Origin: Taxillus chinensis
Lineage: Eukaryota > Streptophyta > Magnoliopsida > Santalales > Loranthaceae
Length of the DNA stretch: 64,000 bases
NCBI GenBank assembly: GCA_023512835.1
Contig: CM042088.1
Coordinates: 2,046,001-2,110,000 of the forward strand
Reading direction: 5' to 3'
Part shown: positions 47,248 through 56,518 of the stretch, one piece after another
How positions within the stretch are numbered: the first letter of the stretch is position 1
Layout: every line of letters begins with the position of its first letter
Made by a program: the position numbers and the translations under genes
Notes under the pieces: model-generated
The model's input: only the letters and a program-made list of their open reading frames with translations
What the model was told of the DNA's origin: nothing
Database searches by the model: none

Positions 47248-48450
47248 TCATGCAATGGTGAAAGAGAGGGAATCAACTATCTCCCTCTGAGTTGAATCAA
47301 AGTAAGGTTTCAGCCTATTGCCATTCACCCAAAATTTCTTGCCATCTACAACTTGGAGCTCAAAGCTCCCATATGGCTTCTTATCAACTATCACAAAAGG
47401 TCCCATCCACTTGGACCTTAATTTGCCAGGAAATAACCTCAACCTTGTGTTAAATAGAAGAACTTTCTGTCCTAAGGTTAAAGGTTCATTGTTGAGTTGC
47501 CTATCATGCCATTTCTTAGTTCTTTCTTTGTAAAATTTAGCACTATCATAGGCATCCAACCTAAGCTCATCTAACTCAATTAATTGAGTCATCCTAAGTT
47601 CCTTGATCTCTTGTGGGTTGAAATTTAACTTCTTCAAGGCCCAATGAGCCTTGTGTTCTAGTTCCACAGGCAAGTGACATGCCTTACCATATAGAATACG
47701 GTAAGGTGACATCCCAATGGGAGTTTTGTAAGCTGTCCTATATGCCCATAAGGCTTCATCAAGCCTTTGAGACCAATCTTTCCTATTGGCTCCAACAGTT
47801 TTCTCTAAAATGGCCTTAATCTCTCTGTTGGACACTTCGCTTGTCCATTAGCTTGTGGGTGGTAAGCTAAAGACTTCCTATGAGTGACACCATACTTGTT
47901 CAATAATTTATCAAACAATTTGTTGCGAAATGACTACCCTCATCACTGATTATAGCCCTTGGTGTCCCAAAACGGCTAAAGATGTTCCTAGTAAGGAAGT
48001 GAGTCACAACTCTAGCATCATTCACTCTAGTAGGAATAGCTTCTACCCACTTAGACACATAATCCACAGCAAGCAAAATGTATGAATACCCATCAAATTG
48101 GGGAAGGGCCCCATGAAGTCAATGCCCCAAATGTCAAAAATTTCAACTGGAAGAATTCCAGTTAATGGCATCTCATTTTTCCTAGATAGACCACCTACCC
48201 TTTGACATCTATCACACTTTTTGATGTAGTCATAGGTGTCTTTCACCATGTGAGGCCAATAAAAGCCACACCGCATGATCTTAGCCACGCTTCTTTGCAC
48301 CCCAAAGTGGCCCCCATAATGTGATGCATGACAATGATGTATTATGTCATCTACTTCTTCCTCAAGGACACACTTTCTAACGATTTGGTCTGGACACCTC
48401 CTATAAAGAATTGGGTCTTCCCAAATGTATTTCCTAGCATCCACTACCAA
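47248..48450 (-). pseudogene. pol: element E integrase, broken
   Basis: The 48450-48043 part has the zinc finger (CHASHYGGHFG and CDRCQR) and first core Asp (GIDFMGPFP). A frameshift region (48042-47836) would hold the second Asp. The 47835-47248 part begins [13 protein letters not shown] just behind the catalytic Glu and runs to the end with [15 protein letters not shown]. The final stop is near 47248. Confidence 0.85.
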
Positions 48451-49148
48451 TTTCTTTCTCCTGGTGGTAGTCTAACCGCTTGGGTATGAACCCAATGGCT
48501 AAATAATTTGCTATGTCAAGAAACCAAGGAAGATGATGCACCTCAAACAACTTCTCATCAGGAAAGTCATCTACAATGGGTAGAGACTTAGGTGCATTCT
48601 CCACACGGGAGAGGTGATCAGCCACGAATTTAGGGCTCCCTTTGTGTCTCTAATTTCAAGGTCAAATTCCTGTAAGAGGAGAACCCATCTAATCAAGCGT
48701 GGCTTAGCTTCTTTTTTTAGCAAACAAGTATTTCAATGCAGCATGATCGGTATAAACAATGACTTTAGACCCCAAAAGGTAGGGTCTAAACTTGTTGCAA
48801 CCATAAACCACGGCTAGCAACTCTTTCTCAATGGTGGTATAATTCCGTTGAGCATCATCTAAGGTCTTACTAGCATAGTAAATGACCCTAAACACCTTTT
48901 CTCGCCTTTGCCCTAAGACTACCCCCACAAAGATAATCACTCGCATCGCACATTAGCTCAAAAGGTTGAGCCCAGTCAGGTGTGACTATAACAGGTGCGA
49001 TGACTAACTTACCCTTGAGGATGTTGAAAGCTTCTAAGCAATCTGCATTAAACTCAAAGCTTGTGTCTTTTTCTAACAACCTACTCATGGGTTTTGCAAT
49101 TTTTGAGAAGTCCTTAATGAATCTCCTATAAAAGCCAGGCATGGCCAA
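48434..49148 (-). pseudogene. pol: element E RNase H, broken
   Basis: [16 protein letters not shown] leads in, followed by [32 protein letters not shown] and [11 protein letters not shown], then MADHLSRVE. Frameshifts near 48925, 48710 and 48640 split the domain. Confidence 0.85.
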
Positions 49149-49191
49149 GGAAACTTCTCACTCCTTTTTCATTAGTTGGAGGTGGCGAGTC

Positions 49192-50364
49192 TCAATAGTG
49201 GAGATTTTTGCCTTGTCTACCTCCAAACCATGTGCAGACACCTTGTGCCCTAGAACTATCCCCTCTTGTTACCATGAAATGGCATTTCTCCCAATTTAGG
49301 ACTAGTTCCTTCTCCTCACATCTCTCTAAGACCACATCTAGATTTTTCAAGCACTGTTGGTAGGAGGAACCAAACACCGAGAAGTCATCCATGAAGACCT
49401 CCATGATCTCCTCAACCAAACCCCGAAAAATAGCCATCATACACCTTTGAAAGGTGGCAGGGGGCATTACAAAGCCCAAATGGCATTCTCCTAAATGCAA
49501 ATGTGCCAAAAGGGCACGTGAAGGTGGTCTTTTCTTGGTCCTCGGGCTTAACCATGATCTGATTATACCCGGAATAGCCATCTAAAAAGCAGGAGTGACT
49601 ATAGCCAGCTAACCTATCCAACATTTGGTCGGTGAAAGGTAGAGGAAAATGATCCTTCCTAGTGGCCTTGTTCAGCTTTCTATAGTCAACACACACTCTC
49701 CACCCCGTCACAGTGCGAGATGGGATCAATTCATTTTTCTCATTCTTAATCACAGTCATGCCCCCTTTCTTGGGCACAACATGCAATGGACTCACCCACT
49801 CACTATCTGAAATAGCATAAATTATACCCGCATTTTTCCATTTTAAAATTTCTTTTCTAACAACTTCTTTCATAGCAGGGTTTAATCTTCTTTGTCTTTC
49901 AAAGTGGGTTTAAAGTCATCATTCATTAAAATCTTATGCATGCAAATCCCTGGACTAATACCCCTAATGTCTTCAATGTTCCATCCTAGGGCCTTTTTGT
50001 GTTTCCTAAGGACTTCTAACAATTGAGTACACTCCACATCATTCAAATTAGAAGCAACAATAACAGGGAATTGATTTGTAGAGTCTAAAAATTCATACCT
50101 TAGGTGTCCAGGCAGCTCCTTCAATTCTGGAGCTGGAGGCATGTCATCTTCTTTTTCCTCCTCAGCTTGCTCCAAAGAGTTTGTAGTTTCCTCATCTTCC
50201 TCAGCTGTCAAGTACATCTCTTCATCTTGTTGAGCTTCTATAAGCTGAAGGGCTCCATCATTGGTGGTGGTAATTTCTTCTGCCAAGTAATCTTCCACCA
50301 ATTCCTCAAGGTCTTCAACCCAAAGGCAGTCCTCCTCCTCTTGACTTTGCAAAGCCTTCCCCAT
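49192..50364 (-). pseudogene. pol: element E reverse transcriptase and upstream linker, broken
   Basis: The acidic linker (50364-49882) ends with GWNIEDIRGISPGICMHKIL. RT is open from 49873 to 49412 ([30 protein letters not shown]) and, after a frameshift near 49475, from there to 49192 with the catalytic pair in [10 protein letters not shown]. The order and motifs equal element B. Confidence 0.87.
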
Positions 50365-50422
50365 GTGGAAGACTAAGGTCTCCTCATTAATTCTCGAGTT
50401 AGCTGCCCTTGAGCAACATCAA

Positions 50423-52639
50423 TCAATGCACAACCCGTTCGAGAAACGGTCTTCCAAGGAGTAGCTGAACTCCTCTATCTTCTTCCATCTCCAAAACAAC
50501 AAAATCCGCTGGAAATATGAAGGAACCCACTTTGACTAGCACATCTTCAATAATTCCTTCAGGCCTTCCAGTGGACCGGTCTGCGAACTGCAATGATATG
50601 GAAGTGGGCTTCATGCCCTTAAGCCCAAGCCGCTTATACAAAGCGAAGGAAATCAAATTGATGCTGGCCCCTAAATCACATAGGGCCTCGCCTGCGGTGC
50701 ATTGCCAATCACACAAGGGAGATTAAAGCTGCCCGGATCTTTATGCTTGATGGGCAAACTCGTTGAACAACACTGCTCACCTCGTTAGTGGATCGCCACC
50801 GTCTCATGATCCCCATATTTCCTCTTCTTTGTCACAAAATCTTTGATGTATTTTCTGTACCTAGGCATCTGCTCCAAAACTTCCACAAATGGAATGTTAA
50901 TCTCAAGCTTCTTGAACAAACTCAGGAAGCGCTCATACTCTTCTTCAACCCTCTGGTTCCTCGGCCTCCGAGGAAATGGCATAGTAGGCCTGAGCTCTTG
51001 CCTTTGTTCTTCAGCTATTCTGTCTTGACTCAGTGCTTGTCCTTCTTTTCTTGCACTTTTTCTTCAGCTTTATCTGATTTTCCTTGGTCATCGGCTTCCA
51101 AGGGTCTGCTTTGTTCTTCTGGAATTGCCTTCTTCTTAGGCTCTTCGGCTTCATTCGATGTCTTCCCGCTCCTTAGAGTTATAGCCTTGCAACTCTCCTT
51201 GGGGTTCACCTCGGTGTCACTTGGAAAAGTATTGGATGACACCCCTTGATTTACATTCCGAGCCAAACTCACAAGCAGCTTTTTCTATATTCTTCATTCT
51301 TTCCTCCAAACTATCCTCTCTTTTGGTTGGCTCATCCACATTCGATATACCCTTCCTCTTTCTTTGTTGCGGCTGCGGTCAAGCTTTCTGCTCGAATCCT
51401 GGAGGTGGGTGTAAATAATTATCCGTAGCATACGGATTCGCTTCATCCCTGGGGGCACATATTTGTCCTGAAATGAGGTATCTCCCCCTCGGTTCCGAGT
51501 TCTCTGAAATGGTTGAGATTGCTGCTGATTCTGGTTGTACCCTAGTTGTTGTTGTTGAGGATAAAATTGTTGTTTCGGTACAAGCCCTTTCCTCCAACAT
51601 AATTTGCTTCTTCGGCTCCACTCCAGCCCTGCTCAACTACTGGTAAAGCTTGTGATCCTTCAACTTTAAGAGCCAATACTTCCATGCCTTTCACTAAAGC
51701 TTGAATCTGTGCTTGCACATCATTGGAAGAATTTTCAACTGAAGCAATCTTCTCCCTTGGCTTTGAAGTACGCACATTAGACCACCGCCAATCAGCTAAT
51801 GACAACCTCTCCAAGAGCTCTGTCTGCCGGTCAGGCTCTAGATTCATCAAGCATCCTCCAGTAATTGCATTCACCTTGTCTTGTGAATGGGACCGAAGAC
51901 CTGTGTAGAAAGATTCAATTTGAATCCACCGGGGGCCTTCCATGATCAGGGCATCTTCTCACTAAGTCTTTGAAACGCTCCCAAGCTTCATGAAGAGTCT
52001 CCATCTCATCTTGCCTGAACCTGCTAATCTCTCCTCTTAGCTGGATCACCTTGGAAGGAGGGAAGTACTTTGACATGAACTTGGACTGCATCTCCTCCCA
52101 AGTGATGATTGAACCTGCTGGCAAACTGTTGAACCAGCCAAGAGCTCTATCCTTTAAAGAGAAAGGAAAAAGCCTTAGCTTTATGGCCTCCTCCGACACA
52201 TTGTTGATCTTGATGGTGTCACACACCTGGTAGAACCTCATCATATGCTGGTGTGGATCATCCACGGCTGTTCCTCCAAACGCGTTGTTGCTCACCATGT
52301 TGATCAACGCCGGCTTCACTCAAAGCTATTTGCTTGGACTCTTGTCTGCCGAATCCCCAGAATAATGGTCCGACATCATCGGCCTCGCATAATCTAAGAA
52401 GGTTCGGGCATAAACCTATTACCCTCTTCTTCTGGATATTGGCCATTGTAATTGGCCCCTCCTTGCGGTGCACCACCATCAGGTCTGAGATCTGCCATCA
52501 AATCGCCTACGGATTGCTCCAAGCCTTGCAATGCTTCTTCAGCCTCACGTGCTGCTTCCCTAGCTGCTCTACGACGAGCTCTGAACAACCTTTCAGGTTC
52601 CCGCGTAAATTGTATATCCTCCTCTCTTTGCATGCACAA
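50423..52639 (-). pseudogene. gag: element E gag and aspartic protease, broken
   Basis: The start MQREEDIQF near 52630 is an inferred beginning. The N-terminal helix-rich, Arg/Glu-rich stretch is followed by the Retrotrans_gag domain in 52319-51915 (LRLFPFSLKDRALGWFNSLPAG, KYFPPSKV, HEAWERFKDLVRRCP). Pieces at 51943-51542, 51272-51030 and 50982-50785 continue to protease 50716-50423 (ALCDLGASINLI and LLLGRPFL). At least five frameshifts break it. Confidence 0.83.
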
Positions 52640-52824
52640 CTAAGAATCCTTGATGTATGTTCCTGTAAACAACAACAAGAACACACCCAGCAGCTCCGAA
52701 CAATGCAAAATAAACAAATAAACAACACAAAATAACAGAAAAGTAAAGACAAAATAAAACACCAAGATCGGGAATTCAAACAATTTCACTCAATGTTGAT
52801 TTTAAAAACTAGTTAACCGTTGAA

Positions 52825-52844
52825 TCCCCTGGCAACGGGCGCCA
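52825..52844 (-). promoter_or_regulatory. tRNA-Asp primer binding site of element E
   Basis: The plus strand reads TCCCCTGGCAACGGGCGCCA, the tRNA-Asp 3' end with two extra bases. It is 3 bp from the LTR; 52640-52824 is the untranslated leader. Confidence 0.78.
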
Positions 52845-52847
52845 ATT

Positions 52848-54359
52848 TGACAGACAAGATTTTTAGCCTCTCTAAAAGAGCTAGCTAACGTCGTTAAATC
52901 TCTCTTCAAAATAATAAATTCCCTAAGTTTGCACTAAAAGAATAAGCGACAAGAAAGGGGTCGAACCCACAGGGATTAGCCTAGTTCTCTAGTTCTCAAA
53001 TCAAATCACCCAATTACTCTTGTTCTATAAAATGTCTTGGCACAAAAAGTTTTCTTTTTTAAACTAAAGATCTAATTTTTATGTGGTTTTCTGAATAAAC
53101 AAAGAAAGTAAACTGATTTTAGGATTAAGAATCAAGGATTAAAAGCATCTAGGGTCACAATTTCACCTCCCTATGTTATCTCTCTTGGTTCATGGTATTA
53201 GGGTTGTCCGATTGAAAACATGCTAAACACAAGCCAAGGACAACAAATGGTCATTGAGGTCCTTTTAAGAGTTGTATGCCAGAATGGTCATCTAAACACA
53301 CAAACATGCAAAGCCAATAAATCATACTTGCAAAAGGATAATGATCACACCAATTACAAATAAGTTATGAATCTCAATCCACCCCAGACTAGGGCTAAGA
53401 ATACCAAGGTGTACATCCAAAGATAGAATTAAGAACAGATTCATAAAACATGCAAAACTCAATCATCCAAACCCAAATATTCATAAACACAAAGAAAGCA
53501 ACAAGGGGGCTACATTGCTCCCCTAGATTAAAAGACTACTCACGCATGATTACAAGCAAAACCATAGCGAGAAAAGCTAAACATCTTCTTCTTGATCACG
53601 CGCACAAGCAAAGCTTCAAATCCAGGCTCCAAAATCCGCGACGGTCTGCTGCGACGGTCGCGACGGTCGCTCTCCTAGGTCAAGGAGCACCTCCAAGTCG
53701 TGGAGCCTCTCTCTCTCTAAAACGTGTAGGGGGTTTAGGCATGGCTAGCAGAGGGCGTGGATGCTTGTATTTATAGAGGTTGGATGGGCCTTGAGGTGTG
53801 TAACCTAGCCCATCTATCAAAACGACGTAGTTTTGATAAGTAACACTCGAAACATTAAAAACTCTATCTTCCATCCACAATTTGGACTTGGGCCTTCAGG
53901 AACAAATGATCAGCATGGAAAAACGATTGGATCGGTCCAAAAATATCTCTGCACGCCAATTTGCACGTGATATGGTGAAATCACGTGCACCTCCAAATCA
54001 GCTCAAACTTCTCCCCAAGCTTCCTTGCATCCTGTAGAGGCCTGAGAGGCAAAAATAGGCTTGCACGTAAAATGGGTGAATTCACGTTCAGCTCCAAATG
54101 CTCTGAAATTTCTGTGGTAGGTAGAGGACATCATTCTAAGAAACTTTTGTTCTTGCACGCAAATTGTTTGAGGCCATCTACTATGTCAAAAGTGAGGTCC
54201 AAAACCTGCCAAAACAGCTTAAAAACGCATGTATTTGCAACTAGCATCTTCCTAGGGGTTAGAGCAAATATATATGATATATGAAGCAATAAGGCTCTAA
54301 TCATGCTCTTAAACATCCTAAATAAACACTAGAATAACGGCATAAAATGCACGTTATCA
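52848..54359 (-). repeat. 5' LTR of element E
   Basis: 1512 bp from TGACAGAC to CGTTATCA. TATAAATA is on the minus strand at 53768-53775. An ACGT-core near-palindrome lies at 53816-53837 and a CACGTG module at 54090-54165. Only the outer end (about 54250-54359) is close to the LTRs of A, B and C. Confidence 0.87.
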
Positions 54360-55437
54360 TTGTTTTAATCATTTTCCTCTAAAGAACTGGGGTCAAATTT
54401 GGTGTAGTTTGAGTTTTATTTCGCCTAGAACGTCGAATAGTGTCACTAACCAAAACGACGTCGTTTTGGCTGTGACCACATTTATAATTAGGGCACACTT
54501 TTTGTAACCCTAATTTGGCCCACTAAATCCTATAAATAGGGGGCTTGGGAGACATTGTAAATCATCTTGAGTGGGAGAATCTGATCTGAGTTCTGAAAAG
54601 AGCTATAGCCATTGCTAAAAGATCGGATTGTCCTTGGCAAGGAGTGATTTTGGGTAGCAGACGCCGGAGTCGTTGGAGGCTGGAGTCCTGGTTCATCTTG
54701 GGGTCTTCCTTTATTGTCCTGGTACTGTAATCATGTTCTTCCTTGTAATTGTTATTGCTTTTGTCATGATTATGGAGTAGTTTTATTCGTCTAGGGGAGC
54801 AATGTAGCCCCCAATAAATTGTATTCAGTTTGGTTATGGTTGTTCAATAAAATAGAATTCAGTTCTTGTTTAATTCACTTGCTTGAATGGAAATGCCTAG
54901 TTTATGCATAATTAGGTAATCTTAGCCCTTGGCTAGGGTAGAACACTAGTGAGTTAGATTTAATATTGCATGATGGACCAAGTCTGCAACTATTAGATTG
55001 TTTATCTACCTTGATCACTTTTATTCACATGGACCAAATGGGATAAAAGCCTTAAATCTATCTTAGCATGGACCAAATGTAAGATAGGTAGGAGATAATC
55101 AACATGAACATAAACTAGAACATAAATCAAGAACAAGAGCCATAACCAGACTATTACAATCGATTGGGTGGTAAACATTGTGACCCTAGATCCTTAATCA
55201 CTGAAATTTCTATACCAATAGCTTGCCAACATTCTGATTTAATCATTTTTTGTTCAAACTATGTGTACAACAAAAATCAATTGTCCAGACATAAAATCAA
55301 CTTATTAGCTTAGTGCTTGCTGCTTAACAGCATTAGCTACCTCCCTGTGGGTTCGACAACCGGAGTTTTAATACTCCATTTTATTACTTGACCAGTGCAC
55401 TTGCTGCAAAACCTATAGACACAATTTATACGGGTCA
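54360..55437 (+). repeat. plus-strand Athila-type LTR, right part
   Basis: Begins inside the LTR directly at the terminus of E and runs to CGGGTCA. TATAAATA is at 54531-54538 and the ACGT palindrome at 54450-54469. Together with 43023-43449 it makes a nearly full LTR of about 1.5 kb. Confidence 0.87.
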
Positions 55438-55443
55438 AGTTTT

Positions 55444-55461
55444 TGGCGCCGTTGCCGGGGA
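55444..55461 (+). promoter_or_regulatory. tRNA-Asp primer binding site of the plus-strand unit
   Basis: TGGCGCCGTTGCCGGGGA, a perfect complement of the tRNA-Asp 3' end, 6 bp behind the LTR. The leader runs to the gag ATG at 55616. Confidence 0.88.
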
Positions 55462-55615
55462 GGCAAGCCAAACGTTGTTAGGACTAAGTGACATTAGGTG
55501 CTTATGTTTATTTGTGATCTGGATTGTAAGTTTGCTAGTACAGTGTTACCTGGTATCTCGTTGGTTTTGCTACTTTGCAGGGGTGCACCATAGGTGTTTG
55601 AGAAAATTCCTGTGT

Positions 55616-56383
55616 ATGCGTCACACCAGGGGTGAGCTATACCATACGATCCCGAAATCGAACGGACGTTGCGAGAGCAGCGAAGGGCTCAGAGGGTATT
55701 AGTTGCAGCTGAATAGCAGTTGGACGGCTTACATACCTTGTGTGAAGAAATCATGGTTGAAAACAGAGCAAGAGAAGATCAGGGACACAAAGGCCAAGGC
55801 GGTTATCAGCCGAGGACCTTCATGGATTATGCTAGACCTGTACTATCGGATGAGTATTCAGGCATTAGAAGGGTGCCGATCCAAGCAAATAACTTCGAGC
55901 TGAAGCCTACGTTACTGCAAATGGTTGGGCAAGATGCATTCCGAGGCTCGGCACTAGATGATCCACACAACCATCTAGCGCGATTCTTGCAAATTTGCGA
56001 CACCATCAAAATCAATGGAGTCTCGGATGACGCCATTAAGCTGCGACTCTTCCCATTTTCCCTGAAGGACCGAGCTCTTGGTTGGTTCTAGTCCCTACCT
56101 GCTGGCAACATACACATATGGGACCAAATGGTGGAGAAGTTTCTCTCCAAGTACTTTCCACCAACAAGAGTTATTCATTTAAGGAGCCAAATAAATCAAT
56201 TCACCCAGCACGGTGATGAGTCGCTATACGAGGCCTGGGAGCGATTCAAAGACTTGGTTAGGAGGTGTCCTAATCATGGCAGGCCAGAATGGTTACAAGT
56301 CGAATCTTTTTATGCAGGTCTGCACGCAAATACAAGGAGCATGATAGATGCAGCCGCTGGAGGAGCGTTCATAATGATGGAGC
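55616..56383 (+). pseudogene. gag: truncated gag of the plus-strand unit
   Basis: The ATG at 55616 is followed by a one-base loss near 55638 that changes frame; TAG at 55714-55716 and 56089-56091 replace Gln codons kept in element A. The capsid domain is readable (LRLFPFSLKDRALGW, KYFPPTRV, YEAWERFKDLVRRCP) until AGGAFIMME, where gag stops at the junction 56374-56383 and promoter sequence of the extra gene begins. Confidence 0.85.
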
Positions 56384-56428
56384 ACTTTAAGAGGGTCATT
56401 TTCGTCTTTTACCCTTGTGGCGAATCAC

Positions 56429-56436
56429 TATAAATA
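56429..56436 (+). promoter_or_regulatory. internal TATA box for the extra gene of the plus-strand unit
   Basis: TATAAATA, 83 bp upstream of the former start codon at 56519; same context as element B at 28505-28512. Confidence 0.6.
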
Positions 56437-56518
56437 GGGAGAGGCTCCAAGCTTAAAACTCACATCTCATACTTTCTTCATCCTTCTTGCTGAGAGCAAA
56501 ATTCTTCTCTGGTTAGTC

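Larger units (their letters stand above)
43919..54359 (-). mobile_element. Athila-type element E, minus strand, 3' LTR missing
   Basis: It has a different LTR (52848-54359), primer site, gag, protease, RT, RNase H, integrase and extra gene in the same order as B but with clearly diverged sequence. The 5' LTR terminus at 54359 is exact, while the 3' end is truncated at filler DNA. Frameshifts are frequent, so it is older than B. Confidence 0.82.

Noticed and set aside
55444..55461. tRNA-Asp gene at the sequences matching the tRNA 3' end
   Set aside because: Only the last 18 bases match, always directly beside an LTR; these are primer binding sites.
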